Origin: Spirochaetales bacterium
GTDB taxonomy: Bacteria > Spirochaetota > Spirochaetia > Sphaerochaetales > Sphaerochaetaceae
Assembly: GCA_012800465.1 (NCBI GenBank)
Contig: JAAZJI010000032.1
Location: forward strand, 1 to 10,849
DNA length: 10,849 bases
Reading direction: 5' to 3'
How positions within the stretch are numbered: the first letter of the stretch is position 1; every line of letters starts with the position of its first letter. A program made the position numbers and the translations under genes. The notes under the pieces are model-generated. The model was given only the letters and a program-made list of their open reading frames with translations, was not told the DNA's origin and made no database searches. Positions 1-6,553 of the stretch are shown one piece after another.

Positions 1-30
1 GTGCTTCAGACCAAGCCGGTCGTCATTCAT
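1..30 (-). CDS. uppS: Probable undecaprenyl diphosphate synthase, first 10 codons only
   Basis: Only the start of this gene is in the window: an ATG at 30-28 followed by MNDDRLGLKH, running off the left edge. Isoprenyl (undecaprenyl) diphosphate synthases begin with a short variable stretch ending in a pattern like LKH or PKH just before VAIIMDGNGRW, so the visible end fits. Gene order also fits: uppS follows frr in many bacteria. A GGAG sequence 9 nt before the ATG, inside the end of frr, serves as ribosome binding site, and the gap to the frr stop is only 3 nt, so the two are likely co-transcribed. The enzyme would make the C55 lipid carrier for cell-wall synthesis. Ten residues cannot prove the identity; this is mainly inference from position. 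Confidence 0.5.
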   Translation of the reverse strand, partial: MNDDRLGLKH

Positions 31-33
31 CCG

Positions 34-588
34 TTAGATCTCCATAATCTCCTTCTCTTTTTCATCAGAGAGGGCGTTGATCTGTTCGACGTACGAATCA
101 GTCAACTTTTGAACCCGAACCTCACCGTCTCTCTGCTCATCTTCACTGATTTCGCTGGATTTCTCAAGCTTTTTCAGATCGTCGATCGCTTCCCGGCGGA
201 TATTCCGGATCGCGACGCGGGATTGCTCGGCGATCCCCTTGGCGGTTTTCACCAGCGCTTTCCGCCGCTCCTCGTTCAACGGGGGGAAGTTGAGCCGGAT
301 GAGTTTCCCGTCATTGTTCGGCGGCAGATCCAAGTCGCTCTTCAGGATCGCTTTCTCGATGACGCCAAGCAGGCTCTTGTCCCACGGCTGGATGACGATC
401 GTACGGGCCTCGGGGGTGCTGATCGTCGACACCTGGTTGAGCGGGGTCTCCGTGCCGTAGTAGTCGACCCGGATCCGATCGAGCAGGGAAGCGGAGGCGC
501 GCCCGGTCCGCAAGGTCGCGAACTCGCGCTGAAGGCTCTCCACCGACTTTTTCATCTTGGTTTCACAGCTTTCCAATACGTTGTTCAT
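34..588 (-). CDS. frr: Ribosome recycling factor
   Basis: Encodes a 184-residue protein, the normal length for RRF, which works with EF-G and IF3 to split the post-termination ribosome. The family hallmarks are in order: the N-terminal helix with LRTGRAS (about residues 26-32), YYGTETPLNQV in the beta domain, ARTIVIQPWDKS, then the helical-domain segment LNFPPLNEERR and IRNIRREA, and a charged C-terminal helix. The start is ATG at 588, preceded by GGAGGAGTC; an upstream in-frame GTG at 612 would add eight residues but lacks a Shine-Dalgarno and family support. The gene lies 57 nt after tsf, with pyrH absent from its usual place between them, and 3 nt before a probable uppS. It ends with TAA. 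Nothing looks broken. Confidence 0.97.
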   Translation of the reverse strand: MNNVLESCETKMKKSVESLQREFATLRTGRASASLLDRIRVDYYGTETPLNQVSTISTPEARTIVIQPWDKSLLGVIEKAILKSDLDLPPNNDGKLIRLNFPPLNEERRKALVKTAKGIAEQSRVAIRNIRREAIDDLKKLEKSSEISEDEQRDGEVRVQKLTDSYVEQINALSDEKEKEIMEI

Positions 589-608
589 GACTCCTCCAGA
601 TAGGACCA

Positions 609-628
609 CCACTCACGAAGGTGAGTGG
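609..628 (-). other. Perfect hairpin in the tsf-frr gap
   Basis: CCACTCAC and GTGAGTGG pair perfectly (8 bp) around a 4-nt loop, in the 57-nt spacer between the tsf stop and the frr ribosome binding site. On the minus strand the loop is CTTC. No run of T follows it in the direction of transcription, so it does not look like a full intrinsic terminator. It could be an RNA-processing or stability element, or a weak attenuator that lowers frr expression relative to tsf. The pairing is read directly from the sequence; the role is a guess. Confidence 0.6.
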
Positions 629-645
629 CGGGTCTTCATTCTCGG

Positions 646-1497
646 CTAGACCGCACAGGAAGCCCAGCCGGCTTTGAGGTAGGCGTAATCGACGACCTCG
701 ATCGTCGTGCCGACCGCCTTTCCGATCTCCTTGGCTTTCTGGGCGACGGTGACCGAATCATCCTTCACGAACGCCTGGTCCAGGAAGCAGATCTCACCGA
801 GGTGCTTGTTCAGCTTGCCTTTGACGATTCCTTCGACGACCTTCGGCGGCTTGTCAAGCTGGGCGGCCTGGGCCGTGAAGATCTCGACCTGCTCGGCGAT
901 GTACTTCTCGTCCACCTTCTCCCGGATGAGGTAGGTGGGGGTGAACGCGGCGACATGCAGCGCGAGATCGTTGGCGAACTCCTTGACCAGGTCGTTTTCG
1001 AAGACCGCCGGGTCGCCCGCCTTGATCTTCACCAGGACGGCGAGGGATCCTTCGCCGTGGGTATAGGTGGCTGCCAGCTCATCCGCGCCGATCGCGTACA
1101 CGGTGAGGTTGGCGAGGCTCATGTTCTCCTTGATGATCGAGATCAGGTCGTTCACCATCCCGGTGAGCTCATCATTGATCTCCGTGTAGCCCTTCTCAAG
1201 GGCGACGTCACAGATCTTCTCCCCGAGGGCGATGAACTCCTTGTTCGTCGCGACGAAGTCCGTCTCGCAGGTGAGGTTGATCAGAATCGCCTTGTTCTTC
1301 GCGACCTTGACGAACACCCGACCGTTGTCGGTCGCCCGGTCCTGGCGCTTCGCCACCGCGGCAAGGCCCATCTTTTTCAGGATCTTCTCGGCTTCCGCGA
1401 AGTCGCCGTTCGCTTCGGTGAGCGCTTTCTTGCAATCCATCATTCCGGCACCGGTGGCGTCCCGGAGCTTCTTTACCAAATCAGCGGTGATTACCAT
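646..1497 (-). CDS. tsf: Elongation factor Ts
   Basis: A 283-residue EF-Ts, the nucleotide exchange factor that reloads EF-Tu with GTP; the length matches the bacterial family. The N-terminal UBA-like domain contains LRDATGAGMMDCKKAL (residues 11-26). The EF-Tu contact motif TDFV is at 79-82, its usual place. Further on are HVAAFTPTYL and the C-terminal block VEGIVKGKLNKHLGE followed by LDQAFVKDDSVTV. The ATG at 1497 has the Shine-Dalgarno AAGGAGG about 10 nt upstream, and that sequence overlaps the rpsB stop codon (TAAGGAGG), so tsf is 15 nt behind rpsB and surely in the same transcript. The stop is TAG. The next gene is frr, not pyrH. Confidence 0.97.
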   Translation of the reverse strand: MVITADLVKKLRDATGAGMMDCKKALTEANGDFAEAEKILKKMGLAAVAKRQDRATDNGRVFVKVAKNKAILINLTCETDFVATNKEFIALGEKICDVALEKGYTEINDELTGMVNDLISIIKENMSLANLTVYAIGADELAATYTHGEGSLAVLVKIKAGDPAVFENDLVKEFANDLALHVAAFTPTYLIREKVDEKYIAEQVEIFTAQAAQLDKPPKVVEGIVKGKLNKHLGEICFLDQAFVKDDSVTVAQKAKEIGKAVGTTIEVVDYAYLKAGWASCAV

Positions 1498-1512
1498 ATC
1501 TGCTACTCCTCC

Positions 1513-2412
1513 TTAGTCGTTATAGAGCGTCTCGTCCTCATCGTCCTCTTCATCGGCCCGATCGTCTTCCTTTTCCTTCTCGTCCTCGAACTTGGAATAA
1601 TCGGCATCGTCGTCGCTGGAGTAGACGATGGCTTCATCATCGTCATCGTCGTCGTCCTTGTCTTTGGAGATTTCCGGTTCCTCGATCGGCTCCTCGTCAT
1701 CACCGAGGCTCTCGATGATCTGGATTCCCGCCTCGTTGTCCGCGTCGATGACGGCGTTGGCGATGATCTCGACGAAGAGACTTATCGCCCGGATCGCGTC
1801 ATCGTTTCCCGGGATCGGGTAGGTGATGTGGGTGGGATCGCAGTTCGTGTCGACCACGGCGATGATGGGGATTCCCAGGCGGGTCGCCTCGGCGATCGCG
1901 ATCGCTTCCTTCTTCGTGTCGATCACGAAGATCGCCCCGGGCAGCTCCTTCATATCCTTGATTCCGCCGAGGTTCTTCTCCAGCTTCTCCTTCTGCTTCT
2001 CCAGAAGGGAGATCTCCTTCTTGGTCAATGCGCTGAAGGTTCCATCGTTCTCCATCCGCTCGATCTTCTTGAGCGTGGCGATGGATTTCTTGATCGTCGA
2101 GAAGTTGGTGAGCATTCCGCCGAGCCAACGATGGTTGACGTACGGCATGCCGCAGCGCTTGGCTTCGGTCTCGATCGCCTGCTGGGCCTGTTTCTTCGTT
2201 CCGACGAACAGAACGGTCTTTCCTTGTTTGACGACGCCTCTGACCGCGTCATACGCCTCGATGATGCACGCCGAGGTCTTCTGCAGATCGATGATGTGAA
2301 TCCCGTTTCGTTCGCTGAAGATGAAACGGGCCATTTTCGGGTTCCACCGTTTTGTCTGGTGGCCGAAGTGCACGCCTGACTCAAGCAGGCTTTTCATGGT
2401 TACTACGGACAT
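1513..2412 (-). CDS. rpsB: 30S ribosomal protein S2 with acidic C-terminal extension
   Basis: A 299-residue S2 protein. The conserved start [19 protein letters not shown] is followed by [31 protein letters not shown], the coiled-coil hairpin (about 125-150), [23 protein letters not shown] and [11 protein letters not shown]. The normal core ends near residue 231; E. coli S2 is about 241 residues. The remaining 68 or so residues are strongly acidic, with a seven-Asp run at 253-259 and an Asp/Glu-rich end. The start chosen is ATG 2412, because the family N-terminus begins there and AGGAGG lies just upstream. An in-frame ATG at 2436 sits in a hairpin loop and lacks a Shine-Dalgarno. S2 binds late to the 30S head-body junction and supports S1 binding. 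It heads the rpsB-tsf-frr operon. Confidence 0.96.
   Translation of the reverse strand: MSVVTMKSLLESGVHFGHQTKRWNPKMARFIFSERNGIHIIDLQKTSACIIEAYDAVRGVVKQGKTVLFVGTKKQAQQAIETEAKRCGMPYVNHRWLGGMLTNFSTIKKSIATLKKIERMENDGTFSALTKKEISLLEKQKEKLEKNLGGIKDMKELPGAIFVIDTKKEAIAIAEATRLGIPIIAVVDTNCDPTHITYPIPGNDDAIRAISLFVEIIANAVIDADNEAGIQIIESLGDDEEPIEEPEISKDKDDDDDDDEAIVYSSDDDADYSKFEDEKEKEDDRADEEDDEDETLYND
1636..1656 (-). repeat. Asp-codon run in the S2 tail
   Basis: Seven consecutive GAC/GAT codons encode residues 253-259 of S2. The mix of GAC and GAT means it is not a pure trinucleotide microsatellite, which suggests that the amino-acid run, rather than the DNA repeat, is what is kept. Confidence 0.85.
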
Positions 2413-2501
2413 AATCCTCCTCACTGACGCGCCCATGGCACGTCACCCTTCTCCTGTTACACACCTTTCGGTGGAGATTTCTCTACCGGTCCGGCAGAGC
2501 T
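2413..2501 (-). promoter_or_regulatory. rpsB leader with two hairpins, candidate S2 autoregulation site
   Basis: If transcription starts near 2501, the leader of rpsB is about 89 nt. The first hairpin is CACC-GAAA-GGTG (2462-2473), a GNRA tetraloop stem, enclosed by TCTC (2474-2477) and GAGA (2450-2453). The second is a 9-bp stem with one G-U pair, TGACGTGCC/GGCGCGTCA, around an ATG loop (2425-2445). It ends a few nt before the GAGGAGG ribosome binding site (about 2414-2420). In many bacteria the rpsB leader is the feedback target of S2, so this is a natural candidate. The pairing is visible; the regulation is inferred, and I do not recognise the known gammaproteobacterial rpsB motif here. 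Confidence 0.45.
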
Positions 2502-3055
2502 TCGCTCAGTATCCCAGAAATCTGATTCATTGGCAAGCCTATCACCGTGGTTTCGTCTCCACTGGTTGACTGAACCAGCTCTTTGCCCCTGCCTTGATAG
2601 CGGTAGGAGCCGGCCGCTCCGACCCATTCGCCGGTATCGAGGTAGGCTTCGATCTCCTCGTCACTCAGCGTTCGGAACGTCACGGCGCAGCGGTCGCACC
2701 CCTGATGGATCTCGCCTTTCGCCCACACGGCCCACGCCGAGTATACATGGTGGGTGTTCCCGCTTAAGAGCCTCAGCTGGGCGAAGGCGTCGTTCCGGTT
2801 TCCGGGCTGTCCGAGCTCGATTTTTCCGAAGGCGAGGAGGGTGTCGCTGGCGATCACCGGATGGGCGGGGGAGGGCTGCTCGCGGAGAAACGCCTCAAGC
2901 TTGCGCAACGCCAGGAGGCGGGCGCTTTTCTCGACGCTTTCCTTCATGTGCTCCTCATCCGTCCCGGTTGGCCGGATCAGGACCTCAAACCCCGCTTCCT
3001 CCAGCAAAAGCCGCCGTCCCGGCGACTTTGATGCCAGAATGACCGTCCTACCCAT
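2483..3055 (-). CDS. maf: Maf-family nucleoside triphosphate pyrophosphatase
   Basis: A 190-residue Maf/HAM1-fold protein of normal length. Family members hydrolyse modified or canonical nucleoside triphosphates (dTTP/UTP, m7GTP or pseudo-UTP depending on subgroup) to monophosphate and pyrophosphate, and are linked to cell-division arrest. Visible blocks: VILASKSPGRRLLLEEAG (5-22, the phosphate-binding S-x-R-R segment), GTDEE (31-35), VIASDTLL with the catalytic Asp at 71, LLSGNTHHVYSA, and the C-terminal EWVGAAGSYRYQGRG plus TTVIGLP. The usual LGKP lysine is replaced by Gln (LGQP, residue 83), so I cannot assign the substrate subgroup. The ATG at 3055 overlaps the end of the ABC-F gene by 8 nt and has GGAGGAG just upstream, which implies coupling. 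Stop TAG. Confidence 0.9.
   Translation of the reverse strand: MGRTVILASKSPGRRLLLEEAGFEVLIRPTGTDEEHMKESVEKSARLLALRKLEAFLREQPSPAHPVIASDTLLAFGKIELGQPGNRNDAFAQLRLLSGNTHHVYSAWAVWAKGEIHQGCDRCAVTFRTLSDEEIEAYLDTGEWVGAAGSYRYQGRGKELVQSTSGDETTVIGLPMNQISGILSEALPDR
2508..2536 (-). promoter_or_regulatory. Candidate sigma-70 promoter for rpsB inside maf
   Basis: On the minus strand TTGCCA (2536-2531; 5 of 6 to TTGACA) and GATACT (2513-2508; 4 of 6 to TATAAT) are separated by exactly 17 nt. It lies within the last codons of maf and would start the rpsB-tsf-frr transcript at about 2501. It would let the highly expressed ribosomal genes run above the level of the ABC-F and maf genes upstream. Moderate match only. 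Confidence 0.4.
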
Positions 3056-4964
3056 ACAGCTCCTCCTCCAGACCGATCCGCTCCTCTTCCAACGCGAGCC
3101 ACGAGGTTTCTTCTTCGGCGAGCCGAATCTTCAGCCGCTCCTGCTCTTTCACCAGGGGAAGGATCTTCTCCTCGACCGAGTAGTTCTCGCTCAGACTCAT
3201 CAACCGTTGAACTTCCTCGAGCTCGGTTTCGAGCGTCTCGTGGCGGAGAAGCGATGCTTCCGCCTGCCGGCGAAGGGTGACCAGACGATTGTGCTTCTGC
3301 CGCTCCTTCCGGTAGGAGTCGGAGGGCTTTGCCTCCCGTTTCACCGGTTCTTCCCGGACCTCCTCCCGCTCCAGCCGGTAGCTGAAGGAGGACCAGTCTC
3401 CCACATGGAGCTCGGGGGGATTCTCCTCCGTCAGGTAGAGGATGCTCGTCGCGGCCTCCCGGATGACGTGGGCGTCGTGACTGACGAAGATCAGGGTCCC
3501 GTCATACTCCCCGATCGCCTGAAGGAGCGCCTTCTTCGCCGAGATGTCCAGGTGGTTGGTCGGCTCGTCGAGGATCAGCAGGTTCACCGGGTGCATGAGG
3601 GTATTGAGGAGGGCCAGGCGGGAGCGCTCGCCGCCACTGAGGATCCCGACCCGCTTGAACACGTCGTCGCCGCAAAAGAGGAAGGAGCCGAGGTACGTTC
3701 TGAGGCGGGGAACGTCGGCGGTCGATGCGACGCTTGCAAGCTCATCAAGCACTGTGTTCGAATCATCAAGGCTCTGCTTCGCGTCCTGGGCGAAATACCC
3801 GATCCGGACCCCCGCTCCGACGGTCAGGCTTCCTTCGAAGTCGGTGTCGATCCCCGCCAGGATCCTGAGCAGGGTCGACTTTCCAGTTCCGTTCTTTCCC
3901 ACGACGGCGATCCGCTCCCCCTTGGTGACGATCGAGTCGAACCCCTCGAAGACGGTCAGCGGACCGTAACGCTTGGTGAGGTTTTCGATCTTCAGGACCT
4001 GCTTGCCGCTGTGCGGGGCGGGGGGGAAGGAGAACGAGAGGTTTCTGAGGTGTTCGGGGATCTCGATGATCTCCATCTTCTCCAGCTGTCTGATCCGTCC
4101 CTGGACCTGACGGGCCTTGGAGGCTTTCGCCCGGAAGCGCTCGATGAACTCCTCCTGCTTTCGGATCTCCTCCCGCTGCTGTTCATAGGCGTGGAGGAGG
4201 CTCCGGATCTCAATCTCCCGCTGCTCTTCATAGTGGCTGTAGGTTCCCTTGTAGCGCTTCAGGCGGCCGTGGAAGAGCTCGAAGACCTCGTTGACCGTCT
4301 CGTCGAGGAAGGATCGGTCGTGGCTGACGATCATGATCGACTCGGGATAGACCTTGAGATGGTTCCTCAGCCAGTAGCGCGCTTCGATGTCGAGGTAGTT
4401 GGTCGGTTCGTCCAGAAGGAGGAGGTGGGGCCTCTCCGCCAGGACTTTCGCCAGCGCGATCCGCATCTGCCAGCCGCCGGAGAATTCGCCGCAGGGACGA
4501 TGAAGATCGTCGTCATGGAATCCGAGCCCCTTGAGGATGATCGCGATCTCCGTCCTCCGGTCATGATATCCCTCCTCAAGGAGGGTCTCCTGGATCTCAT
4601 GGAGCCGCGCAAGGAGGTGATCGGAAAGCTCGCCTTGGGCGAGGCGCTCTTCGATCGAGCGCTGTTCGTCGACGAGGGGAAGAAAGCGGTCGTAGGCGAG
4701 CTCGACCTGCTCGAACACCGTCCCCTCCTCAAGGACGATCTCGCTCTGCGGAAGATAGGAGATCCGCATCTCCTTCGGATGGGCGACCTCGTGGACGTCC
4801 GCGCTCGTCAGCCCGGCGAGGATCTTCAGCAGGGTGGACTTGCCGCTGCCGTTCGCCCCGACCAGCGCGGCCCGGGCCCGATCGGAAAGCGTGAACGAGA
4901 CCTCGTCCAGCAGCTGTCGATCGGCGAATGCGATGGATATGCGCTGTACCTGTACGATAGCCAC
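3048..4964 (-). CDS. ABC-F family ATPase (Uup/YheS-like), ribosome-associated
   Basis: A 638-residue soluble protein with two ATP-binding cassettes and no membrane segments, the layout of ABC-F translation factors that act at the ribosomal E site. Cassette 1: Walker A GANGSGKST (36-44), signature FSGGW (about 161-165), Walker B LLLLDEPTNYLD (181-192), switch His in SHDRSF. A charged helical linker (about 240-305) is the tRNA-contacting arm in this family. Cassette 2: GKNGTGKST (356-364), LSGGE (442-446), LLILDEPTNHLD, SHDAH. A Glu/Lys/Arg-rich coiled coil fills about 530-638, as in Uup and YheS. The start is taken as GTG 4964, just before the conserved IVQVQRISIAF block and 7 nt after AAGGGAG. 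A longer ATG reading (5057) would put Arg/Gly/His-rich, family-unlike residues over the divergent promoter. It could be housekeeping or antibiotic-protective; the sequence does not decide. Confidence 0.9.
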   Translation of the reverse strand: MAIVQVQRISIAFADRQLLDEVSFTLSDRARAALVGANGSGKSTLLKILAGLTSADVHEVAHPKEMRISYLPQSEIVLEEGTVFEQVELAYDRFLPLVDEQRSIEERLAQGELSDHLLARLHEIQETLLEEGYHDRRTEIAIILKGLGFHDDDLHRPCGEFSGGWQMRIALAKVLAERPHLLLLDEPTNYLDIEARYWLRNHLKVYPESIMIVSHDRSFLDETVNEVFELFHGRLKRYKGTYSHYEEQREIEIRSLLHAYEQQREEIRKQEEFIERFRAKASKARQVQGRIRQLEKMEIIEIPEHLRNLSFSFPPAPHSGKQVLKIENLTKRYGPLTVFEGFDSIVTKGERIAVVGKNGTGKSTLLRILAGIDTDFEGSLTVGAGVRIGYFAQDAKQSLDDSNTVLDELASVASTADVPRLRTYLGSFLFCGDDVFKRVGILSGGERSRLALLNTLMHPVNLLILDEPTNHLDISAKKALLQAIGEYDGTLIFVSHDAHVIREAATSILYLTEENPPELHVGDWSSFSYRLEREEVREEPVKREAKPSDSYRKERQKHNRLVTLRRQAEASLLRHETLETELEEVQRLMSLSENYSVEEKILPLVKEQERLKIRLAEEETSWLALEEERIGLEEELYG

Positions 4965-4991
4965 ACTCCCTCTCCCTTGGCCAAGCGGGTG

Positions 4992-5020
4992 TTGATTAGC
5001 CCTGCCGTAGGCGCTATGAT
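4992..5020 (+). promoter_or_regulatory. sigma-70 promoter of aroDE
   Basis: TTGATT (4992-4997) and TATGAT (5015-5020; 5 of 6 to TATAAT) are separated by exactly 17 nt. Transcription would start near 5027, giving a leader of about 42 nt before the TTG start. It is the best promoter match I found in the window. Confidence 0.65.
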
Positions 5021-5022
5021 GG

Positions 5023-5052
5023 AGTCTACCACACCCGCGCTCGCGGTGGCAA
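5023..5052 (-). promoter_or_regulatory. Candidate promoter of the ABC-F/maf operon
   Basis: On the minus strand TTGCCA (5052-5047; 5 of 6) and TAGACT (5028-5023; 4 of 6) are separated by 18 nt. Transcription would begin near 5016 and leave a leader of about 50 nt before the GTG at 4964. It overlaps the opposing aroDE promoter, so the two may compete for RNA polymerase. Confidence 0.4.
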
Positions 5053-5068
5053 TCCACAGGAGGTTCCC

Positions 5069-6553
5069 TTGCTTTGCGTAACGCTCACCGCTTCGACTTT
5101 GGCTGAAAACAAAGCGCTGGTGGAGAAGAACCGCTCCTGGATCGGAGCCGCCGAACTGCGGCTCGACCATCTGGACGAGGATGAGCTGAAAGTCGCCTCG
5201 GTCTTTCCTTCCATGGTCGATCTGCCGTTGATCCTCACCTATCGGAGGACGAGCGACGGGGGATTGTGCGACAGAAGCGAAAAGGAGCGGCTTCAGACCC
5301 TCTACGAGGTCGCAAAAGGGGGGTGGGCCTACGTCGACATCGAAGAGGACGTGAAGAAAAGCGACCTGAAGTGCAAAGACCCCCTCTTCGAGGGACGGGT
5401 GGATCTGGAGGAGAGCCTTCGAGCCCGGAAGATCCGCATCATCCGTTCCTACCATGATTTCGAAGGGGTTCCCGAAGACCTCTTCGGGCGGATAAGCCGT
5501 CTGGCGGGCAAGGGGGATATCCCGAAAGTCGCGGTGACCCCCCGATCGCTGCTGGACGTGGTCATGCTCTTCCAGGTGGAGGAGCAGCTTGCCCACGTCA
5601 AGGAGAAGATCGTCATCGGGATGGGGCCGTGGGGAATCCCCACGCGGATCCTCTACAAGCGGCTCGGGTCGATGCTGAGCTTCGCCAGCGACAACCAGGC
5701 CGCCCCCGGGCACCTCGACCCGCGCACGATGAGCGAGATCTACCACGCCGATCGGATCGATCGGAACACCCATATCTACGGGATTATCGGCAACCCCGTC
5801 TATCACACCTCCTCGCCGAGGATCCACAACCGCGGCTTCGAGGCGATCCGGTACAACGCCGTCTACGTCCCCTTCCTCGTCGACTCCGTCCGCTCCTTCT
5901 TCAAGCTCGCCGAGCTTCTGAAGATCCGCGGCTTTTCCGTCACGATTCCCCACAAGCAGGCGGTCGTCCCCTACCTCGGGAAGACCAGCCGGGAGGTCAA
6001 GCAGATCGGTTCATGCAATACCGTGGTCCGGATCCAGGGGATGTGGAAAGGGATCAACACCGACTACTACGGCTTTCTGGGTCCGATCCGGGATCGGGTC
6101 GCCTCCGGCGCGGTCAAAAGCGCCCTCGTCGTCGGATCCGGAGGGGCGAGCCGGGCGGTCGTATACGCCCTGATCAACCACGGGGTGAAGGTGACGATCC
6201 TCAACCGCACGGTCGAGCGGGCCAGGAAGCTGGCCGATGAGACGATGAGCGGGTACGACCTGCTTGAAAACGCCCACCTCTACCAGGGGAGCGTCGACCT
6301 GGTCGTCCAGACCACCAGCGTCGGGATGGGGGAGACGGAAGGGGTCAATCCGATCCCCTCCTTCGAGTTCACCGGCAAGGAGATCGCCTACGAGCTGATC
6401 TATCGGCCGGAGGAGACGGCGTTCCTTCAGGCCGCGAAACGATCCGGGTGCGAACTGGTATTCGGCAAAGAGATGCTGATCGAGCAGGGGAAGCTTCAGT
6501 TCGAGGCGTTCTGCGGGTACCACTTCCCCCACTGGATCCCCCTGAATCTCTAA
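5069..6553 (+). CDS. aroDE: Bifunctional type I 3-dehydroquinate dehydratase / shikimate dehydrogenase
   Basis: A 494-residue fusion that converts 3-dehydroquinate to 3-dehydroshikimate and then reduces it to shikimate with NADPH. Residues 1 to about 222 are a type I (Schiff-base) dehydratase: ELRLDHLD (E29, R31), TYRRTSDGG, catalytic His129 in SYHDF, Schiff-base Lys153 in IPKVAV, and the lid AAPGH (211-215), where SAPGQ is usual. Residues about 235-494 are AroE: GNPVYHTSSPRIHN (241-254, shikimate pocket), SVTIPHK with catalytic Lys296, GINTD with Asp332, GSGGASRA (357-363, nucleotide loop), NRT (379-381, NADP preference), TTSVGM, and YRPEETAFL. The start is TTG 5069, since AGGAGG lies 5 nt before it and the dehydratase fold begins at once (LCVTLTA). 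Such fusions are known in plants, Chlamydiae and some other bacteria. The gene ends tail to tail with the next one, overlapping 4 nt. Confidence 0.94.
   Translation: MLCVTLTASTLAENKALVEKNRSWIGAAELRLDHLDEDELKVASVFPSMVDLPLILTYRRTSDGGLCDRSEKERLQTLYEVAKGGWAYVDIEEDVKKSDLKCKDPLFEGRVDLEESLRARKIRIIRSYHDFEGVPEDLFGRISRLAGKGDIPKVAVTPRSLLDVVMLFQVEEQLAHVKEKIVIGMGPWGIPTRILYKRLGSMLSFASDNQAAPGHLDPRTMSEIYHADRIDRNTHIYGIIGNPVYHTSSPRIHNRGFEAIRYNAVYVPFLVDSVRSFFKLAELLKIRGFSVTIPHKQAVVPYLGKTSREVKQIGSCNTVVRIQGMWKGINTDYYGFLGPIRDRVASGAVKSALVVGSGGASRAVVYALINHGVKVTILNRTVERARKLADETMSGYDLLENAHLYQGSVDLVVQTTSVGMGETEGVNPIPSFEFTGKEIAYELIYRPEETAFLQAAKRSGCELVFGKEMLIEQGKLQFEAFCGYHFPHWIPLNL

Larger units (their letters stand above)
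4965..5068. promoter_or_regulatory. Divergent control region between ABC-F gene and aroDE
   Basis: This 104-nt gap is the only divergent intergenic region in the window. It holds promoters for both directions (listed separately) with -10 boxes only 2 nt apart, and a GC-rich dyad CCGCG-CT-CGCGG at 5035-5046. The dyad lies between the aroDE -10 box and its ribosome binding site, so it could be an operator or a short 5' UTR hairpin. No T-run or riboswitch-like structure is seen. Confidence 0.6.

Noticed and set aside
609..628. The tsf-frr hairpin as an intrinsic terminator
   Set aside because: No T-run follows the stem on the minus strand, and frr needs transcription through it.
1636..1656. A phase-variable microsatellite in rpsB
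   Set aside because: The codons alternate GAC and GAT and stay in frame at the end of an essential gene, so slippage-based switching is unlikely.
625..2379. A 584-codon plus-strand frame across tsf and rpsB
   Set aside because: It is antisense to two unmistakable translation genes, and its hydrophobic Ile/Val runs come from the reverse complement of the S2 Asp run.
2413..2436. An upstream ATG (2436) in frame with rpsB
   Set aside because: It lies in the loop of the leader hairpin without a Shine-Dalgarno, and the conserved S2 N-terminus begins at the ATG at 2412.
4965..5057. A longer start for the ABC-F gene at ATG 5057
   Set aside because: The extra 31 residues are unlike the family, cover both candidate promoters, and the GTG at 4964 has AAGGGAG at good distance.
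2754..5081. A 775-codon open frame on the plus strand opposite the ABC-F and maf genes
   Set aside because: It is antisense to clearly recognised genes, its translation is Leu/Asp/Gly-rich and matches no family, and such long shadow frames are expected in GC-rich coding DNA.
4826..5953. A 375-codon minus-strand frame opposite aroDE
   Set aside because: aroDE shows all catalytic motifs in the other direction; this frame has no family likeness and crosses the divergent promoter region.
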